Shown: piece by piece, positions 44,561 through 52,963 of the stretch
How positions within the stretch are numbered: position 1 is the stretch's first letter
Layout: each line of letters opens with the position of its first letter
From: CBDCUI01 sp965223115
Lineage (GTDB): Bacteria; Pseudomonadota; Gammaproteobacteria; UBA4575
NCBI GenBank assembly: GCA_965223115.1
Contig: OZ244982.1
Coordinates: 1,860,001 to 1,924,000 of the forward strand
Direction of reading: 5' to 3'
Length of the DNA stretch: 64,000 bases
Program-made: the position numbers and the translations under genes
The notes under the pieces: model-generated
Database searches by the model: none
Told to the model about the DNA's origin: nothing
Seen by the model: only the letters and a program-made list of their open reading frames with translations

Positions 44561-45466
44561 TTAAATTTTACTCTTTAAAAAGTAGCCTTCTATTGCTCGA
44601 AAATGATCAAGAACATAACTCATACTTTTATAACTTGCACGTACAAGTTCTCTATATACAGGCCAGGCAAAGTATTTTCTATTTAAAAGCTCACCCGCCT
44701 CATAGCCAAAATTCTCGGCAAGTTTTATAACTTTTGGATCAAGAGAAAAACCAAACATCTTATCCCCCTTCCATTTGCTGAGCGATTTTGAATGCATAAT
44801 TTTCTGTTGTGGCCCTTCTTTACCAAGAAATTTATAAACTTCCTCAAGCCCTGATTGTTGTGCCACTAACTCTTCATATTTAACTACTACAAGCTTTTCA
44901 CTGAGTATATTTTTTAATTTAATTAAATTTTGCTGCGCTAACAGCCATTCATATTGCATTTGTTCCGGCCTGGATCGCCACCGACTCCACATTGAATATA
45001 TCGTATCCATTGGGTTACGCACCAAACCAATTACCAGGAAATCAATGTTTTTTAACTTCTCCATAGCTTCTAAGATCAGCTCTATTGATGACCATTGCGT
45101 TACATGATGTGGCGATTTTTCAATAAAGACCGGTGCATAGCGCCCACATAACTTTTCCCATCCTTCAAAAATAAATGTACGATCACCTTCTTGTGGTAGA
45201 TAATTACCATCCACATTATCTCTTAGCAGCTGGATCAAGTCCCGTTTAGCAACACTCTTAGGTATAGGCACTTCACTATCGTGCATTTTTACTTGAGGCA
45301 ATCCTAAAATTGAAGCTGCCTTTACCCAATATAAGGTTTCATTTTCACCATGACGTGTACAGGAAATATGCTGTGCATTTTTATCGAGTGTCAATAATCT
45401 TTGCAAAACACTAGAGCCAGAAGACTTAGTAGACAGTATGATCACACATTTCCTTTCTTGCTCCAT
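44561..45466 (-). CDS. Sulfotransferase family protein
   Basis: The 301-residue protein has a PAPS-loop variant CVIILSTKSSGSSVLQRLL, where SGSS replaces the common SGTS. It also has FIEKSPHHVTQW and the 3'-phosphate site VIGLVRNPMDTIYSMWSRW, and LVVVKYEELVAQQ is present. The SGSS variant is seen in some active family members, so I keep the assignment but with less certainty about activity. It is packed between a sulfotransferase and a glycosyltransferase gene. Confidence 0.8.
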   Translation of the reverse strand: MEQERKCVIILSTKSSGSSVLQRLLTLDKNAQHISCTRHGENETLYWVKAASILGLPQVKMHDSEVPIPKSVAKRDLIQLLRDNVDGNYLPQEGDRTFIFEGWEKLCGRYAPVFIEKSPHHVTQWSSIELILEAMEKLKNIDFLVIGLVRNPMDTIYSMWSRWRSRPEQMQYEWLLAQQNLIKLKNILSEKLVVVKYEELVAQQSGLEEVYKFLGKEGPQQKIMHSKSLSKWKGDKMFGFSLDPKVIKLAENFGYEAGELLNRKYFAWPVYRELVRASYKSMSYVLDHFRAIEGYFLKSKI

Positions 45467-45503
45467 AAGTCTGCCATATAGAATAGATTAGTAAATCGCC
45501 TTA

Positions 45504-46769
45504 TTATTTATATTCGTGATGTACTTTTCGATATAGAGACTCATACTGTTTAGCAATTTCTAACCAACCAAATTTTTCTGCAGTATTTTTTGCTTTCATA
45601 CCCATCTCTTTTTGCATAGGTTTATTCACTAGAAATTTTAGAATCGCTTGCCCCAATTCTTCAACATTTCCTGGTGCAACTAGAAATCCATTTTCACCAT
45701 CAATAACAACATCTCTGTTACCAGAAATATCGCTCGCCACAATGGGTATAGAAGCCGCCATCGCCTCCAAAACGGCTAATGACAATCCTTCAGAATCCTC
45801 TCCGATACCAGCAGAAACGTAACATTCACTATTTTGTAAAATAGCTGCTAACAAATCCTCTTGTTTGGCATCTTTACTAGATTGTTGATCAGCATTTGTT
45901 AAAGAAGGGGATTTAATCGGTCCTGTTAATTTTACAACCCCCCGTAAATCCAACTCATCGACTAATTTCTCCAAAGATGAGTCGCTATTACCGATCACAG
46001 CCAATCTTACACTAGGCACATGCTCTAAAATAGAATGTATGGCGCGAATTAAAATATCGTGTCCTTTTCGAGGATGAAATTGCCCCACTGTAACGACCAA
46101 CTTAGAATTCTCAGGAAACCCCAAGCATTGCCTAACATCAAGTTCATTATGTTTTGAGAAACGCTCAAGATCTACACCGTTTGGAATCATGTTAATTTTT
46201 TCTTTTTCCGCATTCGCATCTAACAATGCCTTATAAACATTTTCACTAATAGCCGTCAATGCATATGCATTTGTTAAAGAATGATTAATACGGGTATTTA
46301 ATTTTGGGTTCAAGCGCAACCCAAATTCAAGCTCTGGAATAATTTGTATATCCTCGCCGTGCGGAGTGATGATTAAAGGAATGTTTGTTTTTTCATACAA
46401 ACAGGCTGCCACATAACCATTAGGATATGTGTTGTGTGCATGAATAATGTCACATCCAAACTTTTTTATATTAATACTTAATGCCCATAATCTAATGGCT
46501 TCATAGCATTTAGTTACCCAATTAAACTTTGCAAACTTTTTATTTAGCCTCCCTGTTCCAAAATATGGATATCTGTGCACCGGGAATGGGAACTTATAAC
46601 TTCGATTTTTCCACCAAGCACTTGGCCCTACAATACGCACATCATGACCTAACTCTTGCAATGCTTTTGCCAGATAATAAACAACAAACTCTTTGCCTCC
46701 AATATTAGGCAAGAAGCTATTTACATAGAGCACAATTTTCAGTGGCTTATTTTCTACCGATTTATTCAT
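45504..46769 (-). CDS. Glycosyltransferase family 4
   Basis: The 421-residue protein has IVLYVNSFLPNIGGKEFVVY at the N-terminus and IIHAHNTYPNGYVA. The donor half has KLVVTVGQFHPRKGHDILI and AGIGEDSEGLSLAVLEAMAA with the EX7E glutamates, then SIPIVASDISGNRDVVIDG. A 20-residue insert rich in S, D and Q (about 285-305) is unusual for the family. It would add a sugar to the lipid-linked unit in the cytoplasm. Confidence 0.9.
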   Translation of the reverse strand: MNKSVENKPLKIVLYVNSFLPNIGGKEFVVYYLAKALQELGHDVRIVGPSAWWKNRSYKFPFPVHRYPYFGTGRLNKKFAKFNWVTKCYEAIRLWALSINIKKFGCDIIHAHNTYPNGYVAACLYEKTNIPLIITPHGEDIQIIPELEFGLRLNPKLNTRINHSLTNAYALTAISENVYKALLDANAEKEKINMIPNGVDLERFSKHNELDVRQCLGFPENSKLVVTVGQFHPRKGHDILIRAIHSILEHVPSVRLAVIGNSDSSLEKLVDELDLRGVVKLTGPIKSPSLTNADQQSSKDAKQEDLLAAILQNSECYVSAGIGEDSEGLSLAVLEAMAASIPIVASDISGNRDVVIDGENGFLVAPGNVEELGQAILKFLVNKPMQKEMGMKAKNTAEKFGWLEIAKQYESLYRKVHHEYK

Positions 46770-46943
46770 TATTAATTTTTCTAATTTATAAATGATTGCT
46801 CAACATTAACAACATAGAACTAGCATCTCATGTAAAAGCTATTTTTTCATTTCAATTCAGATCACACACATATATTTATGGCTACTGGGTGGTCGACACT
46901 TTCAATTTCAGGTCTTATATAAACCAAGTATTACCTTGATCCA

Positions 46944-48791
46944 TTACATTTTCTTGATCGGGACAAAATATTTATCTTGATAAGCTTTCTCTATTTGTAA
47001 ATATTTCCAAAATAATTTCGGCCTTTTTGCCAATTTTGGTATAGCTTCAAGATTTATAGCCTCTTCATTAACACAGTTCCGCAAACAATCGTTATACTCT
47101 TTGCTAGTGTTAATTAAGCCCCAATGTTTAGGGGTGGCAAAACCACGTTTTGGCGCAGCTAAGACTTCATCAGAGATCTTACCTTTAAGCCATGTTCTAA
47201 ACAGTCCTTTATACCAATCGTTTTTAGGATTTCGAATTTCAGTAGGCAAATCTAACATTGTTTCTATTAAGCGGTGAGACAAAAATGGTGCTCGCGTCTC
47301 TAACGAATGTCGCATTGAACATCTGTCTACTTTTACCAACAATTTACTAGGCAAATTAGTTTTTACATGAATCCACTGAGCTTCCCGAAATGGATCTAGT
47401 TCAGGTTTCTTATAAGTGTGGTAGGCCCAATAAATATCATAATTAAGCAAAGCTTCCCTCATGCCTTCACCAAGATATCCAACAACATTTTTACGTGGAG
47501 GCATTTTTCGCAAATAATTCGGTCTAGCTTTCCATGCCGATTCACCAAAAATCGAATAAAATAATTTATCCGCTTTTATACTTAAATCTGCTCTTAGATT
47601 TTTCCCAGAAAATTTTGTTGCACTTCTATCCGCAAGATAAGGTGATAAGTACCACCCATAATTATATCCACCAAATGCTTCGTCACCTCCATCACCCGTC
47701 AGTACTACTTTTACATCTTTAGCAGCAAGCTCAGAAACACGCTTGGTTGGCACCAAAGATGTATCTGAAAATGGGTAATCAAATATATCCAGTACGCTAT
47801 CGATGCTATTACGGAAGTCTTCTTCAGTAACAATATTTTCTTGATGGATCGTCTTTAATCTATTAACCGTATTTCTTACAATAGGAAGCTCGTCTCCATC
47901 TGATGAGCCAAAGCCTATACTAAACGTTTTAATTGGCGTTGCACTAAAATCATTTGCTAAAGTCACAACACAGGTTGAATCCGCACCCCCACTTAAAAAT
48001 GCACCTACTTCCACATCTGAAATCATATGGGAGCTAACTGCATATCGGATCTGCTCAGCCATTTTTTCCATTGCATCCGATATCGAGATCGCTTGTGGCT
48101 CTGGGTTAGGCGAAAAGTTCCAGTATGGATTAATTTTCGTTTTGAAACGCTCATTCTCACAAACTACTTCCATACAATGCCCAGCCGACAGACAATACAC
48201 CTCTTTGTACCATGTATAGGGCTCTGGGATACAATCGTAAACATGGAAATCTAACAGTGACTCATTTCGCAAGGTTAATTCTTTATCCTGATAGGCTTGT
48301 ATGGCCTTAATTTCAGAGGCAAATAAAAATGTATCCCCCATATGCGCATAATATAGAGGCTTTTGTCCCACATGATCACGTGCTAAAAACAGGGTACGTT
48401 TTTTATCATCCCATATTGCGAATGCAAACATACCTTCTAAATAATCACATAGATTCTGACCCCATATACGATAACCGTGAAGTAATACTTCAGTGTCTGA
48501 AGTGGTTATAAATTTACAGCCCTCTTTTTGTAATTTTGCACGTAATACCTGATAATTATAAATTTCACCATTAAACGAAATCCAAGTTGATCCTAGCTGC
48601 ATAGGTTGGTTAGCAGCATCAGACAAATCTAGAATTGATAAACGTCTATGACCAATAGCAACTCTATTATTTTTTAGGAATATTGAACCACCTACATCTG
48701 GGCCACGATGAGTAAGAGCATCCCTAGCTTCATCAAAACGAGCTCTATCAATAGAGTCATATAATTCTAATACTGCAAACACGCCACACAT
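46944..48791 (-). CDS. Asparagine synthetase-like glutamine amidotransferase (AsnB type), second copy
   Basis: The 615-residue protein starts MCGVFAVLEL with the nucleophile Cys2 and has HRRLSILDLSDAANQPM and FNGEIYNYQVLR in the glutaminase domain. The synthetase domain has the PP-loop GAFLSGGADSTCVV and TGDGGDEAFGGYNYG. It is clearly a different lineage from the copy at 34657, so the two probably serve different amidation steps. The context of glycosyltransferases and a uronate-forming enzyme favours a role in polysaccharide modification. Confidence 0.88.
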   Translation of the reverse strand: MCGVFAVLELYDSIDRARFDEARDALTHRGPDVGGSIFLKNNRVAIGHRRLSILDLSDAANQPMQLGSTWISFNGEIYNYQVLRAKLQKEGCKFITTSDTEVLLHGYRIWGQNLCDYLEGMFAFAIWDDKKRTLFLARDHVGQKPLYYAHMGDTFLFASEIKAIQAYQDKELTLRNESLLDFHVYDCIPEPYTWYKEVYCLSAGHCMEVVCENERFKTKINPYWNFSPNPEPQAISISDAMEKMAEQIRYAVSSHMISDVEVGAFLSGGADSTCVVTLANDFSATPIKTFSIGFGSSDGDELPIVRNTVNRLKTIHQENIVTEEDFRNSIDSVLDIFDYPFSDTSLVPTKRVSELAAKDVKVVLTGDGGDEAFGGYNYGWYLSPYLADRSATKFSGKNLRADLSIKADKLFYSIFGESAWKARPNYLRKMPPRKNVVGYLGEGMREALLNYDIYWAYHTYKKPELDPFREAQWIHVKTNLPSKLLVKVDRCSMRHSLETRAPFLSHRLIETMLDLPTEIRNPKNDWYKGLFRTWLKGKISDEVLAAPKRGFATPKHWGLINTSKEYNDCLRNCVNEEAINLEAIPKLAKRPKLFWKYLQIEKAYQDKYFVPIKKM

Positions 48792-48907
48792 ATATTTAAT
48801 CTTGTCCTCAAATACAATTTTATTGGTATAATTTAATCACATTATTAATTTATTTTTTAATAAGCTTATTGAGCATAAATTCATTGATAATATTTTTCTC
48901 ATCTCCT

Positions 48908-49978
48908 TTATTCTCGTTTACTTTTTAGAGCAACTTTTTCATAGACCAATTTTGTTTGCTCAGCAATTTTTTTAATAGAAAACTCTTTAGCACGATTATG
49001 AGCCTCCACACCCATACTCTTAAGCTTCTCTTTATTATTCTTAAGATCTAATACTGCATCTACATATGCTTGAGCATCTGATTTAGGTAATAATATTGCA
49101 CACTCCTCAGTGACATAATCACGCACCCCAACAAGGTCTGTTGCAATTATTGGCAACCCACATGCCATAGCTTCAACAATTACATTATTAGCTGTAGCAT
49201 CAAGCAGTGGTAACAACAATATATGTGCGCTCTGATAGCTGTGTAATAACTCACTATCGTCAATCTTATCTAATAAGATTAAATTATCTAATCCACGAAA
49301 CATCTCATGAAATGAAGAGGGGGTAATAATAGTAATTTCTATAGACCTATCTTGATTTAAAAGTAATTTTGAAACATTTATTAACGTTTCAAAATCACGC
49401 AAATGATTTCCAACAAACAAACAGCTAAAAGTTTTATTTGATTTATTTTTAATGCTTGGTTTGAAATACTCTATATCTACACTACGAGGAACATAGTACA
49501 CATTCTCTCTGCCAACAAGAGAAGAAAAATACTCAATCGCCATTGTGGACAATACGATCAAGCCATCTATACTTTTTAAGTGCTCTTTATCTTTTACCAC
49601 CTCTTGAAAACGTTCTGGTGGAGTATGATACGTACAGATAATATAGTTTCGCGGGCCAAGCTTTTTTAGTTTCCCGAAATAACGAAATGAATTCTCGCCA
49701 TAAAAAAAATGGAATATTTGCTCTTTTCCAAATACCCAGATAATTGCGGCTCTAAGCTCACGTGCAAAGCTTTTACGGTGATACCATAAACTCCCAGAAT
49801 TTTGAAAAATACTTCTAAACACCCAAACTACTAAACGCCAGGGCAAAGTCCATTTAACTTCTGTATCAATCACTTTTGCGGAAATAAAATCCTGTATACG
49901 ACTATAGCCAGATGCCTTTGCATGATGTGCATGTCGCAATGGAATTAGGATAACGTTTGAATAATTTTTAGGATTCAT
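48908..49978 (-). CDS. Glycosyltransferase family 4
   Basis: The 356-residue protein has a basic N-terminal half (NVILIPLRHAHHAKASGYSR). The C-terminal donor half includes FSCLFVGNHLRDFETLINV, and LLPLLDATANNVIVEAMACG followed by LPIIATDLVGVRDYV. The glutamate in IVEAMACG corresponds to the family's EX7E region. It starts 5 bp after the preceding gene on the - strand, so the pair is cotranscribed. Confidence 0.87.
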   Translation of the reverse strand: MNPKNYSNVILIPLRHAHHAKASGYSRIQDFISAKVIDTEVKWTLPWRLVVWVFRSIFQNSGSLWYHRKSFARELRAAIIWVFGKEQIFHFFYGENSFRYFGKLKKLGPRNYIICTYHTPPERFQEVVKDKEHLKSIDGLIVLSTMAIEYFSSLVGRENVYYVPRSVDIEYFKPSIKNKSNKTFSCLFVGNHLRDFETLINVSKLLLNQDRSIEITIITPSSFHEMFRGLDNLILLDKIDDSELLHSYQSAHILLLPLLDATANNVIVEAMACGLPIIATDLVGVRDYVTEECAILLPKSDAQAYVDAVLDLKNNKEKLKSMGVEAHNRAKEFSIKKIAEQTKLVYEKVALKSKRE

Positions 49979-49983
49979 GAAAT

Positions 49984-51132
49984 TTATAATCGTTTTTCTA
50001 ATTCAAATATACACTTATTATTCCAATCACACGCATATTCATATGCACGTGCAGATAATTTATTAGACAGCTCTTTATCCTTTAAGATTTTAACAATACA
50101 GTTTGCAAAATTACTCGATGTATCCGCAACTAACAATGCATTACCTATACCGTCTTCTAATCCCTCTGCCCCAACTGAAGTTGTAACAGTTGGTTTTGAA
50201 TACCCAAGAGCTTCAATTGTTTTAATTTTTAATCCTGTACCAAATAAAGTTGGATTAACGACGATAGCAGTAGTTTTATATAAGCTCTCAAGATCATCTA
50301 CTCTACCCAATTTTTTCAATCCACTATAGCTTTGTATATGCCCACATAAATCACCCGCTAATATAACTTCAGCAGCAGGAATAGAGTTCCTTACAAGCGG
50401 AAACACCTCTTCCATAAAATATTTCGTAGCATGTAAGTTACTCGAGTTATTTGAAGCAATGATTAATATACTATTATTTTTAACAAGCTTGGAATCTAAA
50501 GTAATGAGCGGTGTGATATGCCCTACTGTAATTACTAGACTACTAGGTATTAATCTTTCAAAGTATTCTGCATCGTTTTTTTGTATTGCAATCACGATAT
50601 CTGCACGCAATAAACCTTTTTTCTCTTGCTGAGTAGAAGTGGAGAACCATTGAGGCTTCATTCCTTTACTTAGATGCAATAAATGTCTATTTGCAAAAAT
50701 ACTATGGGTATCAATTATCTTTAGTACCTTATCATTAAAAATTTTTAAAACTTTTGAATAGAAAACATATTCAACTATCACTACATCAAAATTTATTGAA
50801 CTGTGTAAATTCTTTATAACCTTATCTATATTTTCGTCATACCATTCATCGATATTAAATGCATATGCTGATTTAATGTGGAGTGACTTTTTAAGTTTCT
50901 TAATAAACTTTCTACTTCTACTTTTTGGTTTTCTATAATCTGTTTGGAAAAAATGATCTCCCCAATAATTTTTCATTTCATCAGTATTTTCTACGCCGTC
51001 ATTTAAATATAAAAAATAAACCTCATGACCATATGATTTTATACTCGATGAAAATGTGGCTACGCGTGCTCTATTTCCTGCAGTACTTGGATGCGATGGT
51101 ATAGAAGAAATTATTAGTATCTTTTTAGACAT
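49984..51132 (-). CDS. Glycosyltransferase (family 4-like)
   Basis: The 382-residue protein begins KILIISSIPSHPSTAGNRAR, a start common in sugar transferases of O-antigen loci. The donor half has ILIIASNNSSNLHATKYFME and VVNPTLFGTGLKIKTIEALG, then YSKPTVTTSVGAEGLED. The N-terminal half mentions no membrane segment. It is the last - strand gene of this run before a 441-bp gap. Confidence 0.83.
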   Translation of the reverse strand: MSKKILIISSIPSHPSTAGNRARVATFSSSIKSYGHEVYFLYLNDGVENTDEMKNYWGDHFFQTDYRKPKSRSRKFIKKLKKSLHIKSAYAFNIDEWYDENIDKVIKNLHSSINFDVVIVEYVFYSKVLKIFNDKVLKIIDTHSIFANRHLLHLSKGMKPQWFSTSTQQEKKGLLRADIVIAIQKNDAEYFERLIPSSLVITVGHITPLITLDSKLVKNNSILIIASNNSSNLHATKYFMEEVFPLVRNSIPAAEVILAGDLCGHIQSYSGLKKLGRVDDLESLYKTTAIVVNPTLFGTGLKIKTIEALGYSKPTVTTSVGAEGLEDGIGNALLVADTSSNFANCIVKILKDKELSNKLSARAYEYACDWNNKCIFELEKRL

Positions 51133-51573
51133 TAATCACTTTATATCTAAGCTGTTATTTTTTGCTTGCCCATAATTAAAGGTAAATTTACATATGACAA
51201 AATAATCATTGCCATATACACAAACACTATATTAATTAACCTGAAAATTAATACAGGTAATTTTTCTCAATTTGAGCATGTAATTATTTGCTTTTTGTGG
51301 CACTAAGAGAATTGTGTCACATTTATATAAATAAGGAAGAAAAGCTAAATAGGTCTGATTGCGTTACTTTAAGAATAACGCCTGAACTCAATTATCACCA
51401 TACAATAGAATCAATAGCCAATAATCCTCAATATTCCATTTTTTATGCATAAAAACTAATATTTTAAAAATACCGTGGGGTTTCGTTAAGTTTTTCTCTA
51501 AATTTTAGAGCGAAATGTAGGTCTTAATTTTTAGAGGCCATTGCTATCAACTTAAAATAAACACCCTAATCAA
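51133..51573. other. Intergenic region, weak inverted repeat only
   Basis: This 441-bp AT-rich gap separates two - strand genes. CTCTAAA (51496-51502) and TTTAGAG (51504-51510) form a palindrome flanked by TTTCG/CGAAA, but the T-run lies on the wrong side for a terminator. I see no gene. It probably holds the promoter of the glycosyltransferase gene at 51132. Confidence 0.4.
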
Positions 51574-52527
51574 TCACCAATTTAGATCTTCACAATAGCC
51601 TGCATTAATTAATGCAGCACCAGCGATATCTTTAAATTGTTTAGTTTGTTTAGCAGACCACTGATGCCAATGACCAACTGTTTTAGTAGATTTATTTGAT
51701 TTTATTGGCTCCCAATTAACTTCACCTTCAGGTTGCAAAGTAGAAGACCCTCGAAAAGCCAACTCAGTTATTTGCTCAAACGGAAATCTCTCCACATCTA
51801 AGCCATACCATTGACAGGAATTTCTTACAAATTCCTCAGGATTATCCACTATATCTTCATATTTCATGAATTGATAATCATCTCTCTTATCATGATAGAA
51901 ATGATCAAATGCAACCATGTGTTGAGCACTATTTTTCCATTCTTTACACACATTTGAAAATTTTTCTTCTGGCCAAGTGCGAGTTGTCGAACTCACTAAG
52001 TCTCTACCATCCCGCATTAATAACAGCAAATGTTCATTAGGAAAAACTATTGGGAAATACTGCAAAAATTGTACATCAGGAATCTTTATCAATAACTTCT
52101 TACCTTCAGGAACAAATGAATACAAATAAGCCATAAGCGATGCCCCAAATAAAGGCAAAAAATCCACCTCTCCCATTCTTTCACGGTTCCCTTTGAAACG
52201 ATCAAAAAATAATTGTTGAAGATTTTTTATATCACCAGTCAACTCCATAAATGGAATTTCCCACAACTCATTCGGGTAAGCATAAATATCAGGGTGTAGC
52301 CTTAACAACTCTCCAGTGTAAACAGTTCCAGAACGTGGCATTACACCATGAATAATAATTGCAGGCGGATGATTGCCTCTTATACTACTAGACACTTTCA
52401 AAACATGATCAGTTATTTCAGTTAATTCAAACTGAGAATCGTATGCCTCTTTCTTGCGCCGATTTATTGAACGTATCGATTTGATATAAGGTCTGATAAA
52501 TTTCATCTTGTTTACGGGGTTTAACAT
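51574..52527 (-). CDS. PAPS-dependent sulfotransferase
   Basis: The 317-residue protein has the PAPS loop IIIHGVMPRSGTVYTGEL (about 58-75), HPDIYAYPNELWEIPF, and the 3'-phosphate site LLLLMRDGRDLVSSTTRTW. DYQFMKYEDIVDNPEEFV is the conserved middle segment. A basic N-terminus (RPYIKSIRSINRRKK) precedes the domain. It is the sixth sulfotransferase of the locus and is divergent from the FG-GAP protein gene. Confidence 0.86.
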   Translation of the reverse strand: MLNPVNKMKFIRPYIKSIRSINRRKKEAYDSQFELTEITDHVLKVSSSIRGNHPPAIIIHGVMPRSGTVYTGELLRLHPDIYAYPNELWEIPFMELTGDIKNLQQLFFDRFKGNRERMGEVDFLPLFGASLMAYLYSFVPEGKKLLIKIPDVQFLQYFPIVFPNEHLLLLMRDGRDLVSSTTRTWPEEKFSNVCKEWKNSAQHMVAFDHFYHDKRDDYQFMKYEDIVDNPEEFVRNSCQWYGLDVERFPFEQITELAFRGSSTLQPEGEVNWEPIKSNKSTKTVGHWHQWSAKQTKQFKDIAGAALINAGYCEDLNW

Positions 52528-52963
52528 AATTAATTAGTTCGCGAATTTGATTCATACAAAAATTTTTAAATTGATAATTATTTGTAATAATAATTAAAAA
52601 AGTAGATTTGATTTATATGCAAATATAATTCATTCAGTGTTTTCCTACTCAGTAAAACCTAAATGTATTATTTATAGTAATTTTACTGTGGTATTCACTA
52701 AATACTCAATTATCAAATAGTTAGTAAGAATAGTTTATTGTTGCCTGCCATTTTTTTGTAATTATGTTCACAAAATTACTATCTTTATTGAAACCTAGTT
52801 CAAATTTATAACTACCATTTGCATACAAAATATATGTTTGATTTATTTATAAATTGATCACATTATTACGGCACTTAAGTTTATAGAATTCTATATCCTT
52901 ACTCTTTAATAATGAAAAGAGTTCTAACGTTGAATTTAAAAATACAAGAATGGGACAAATAAA
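52528..52963. other. Divergent intergenic region with a CRP-like site
   Basis: This 436-bp AT-rich gap contains TGTAA-TTATGT-TCACA (52757-52772), one mismatch from the CRP-type consensus and 191 bp before the ATG at 52964. A GGGACAA stretch before that ATG may be the ribosome site. I see no gene here. Confidence 0.45.

Noticed and set aside
51133..51573. CRP-like site near TGTGTCACA (around 51315)
   Set aside because: The best arrangement, TGTGA-N6-TCTCT on the - strand, has two mismatches in the conserved half-site, so it is not counted with the other five.
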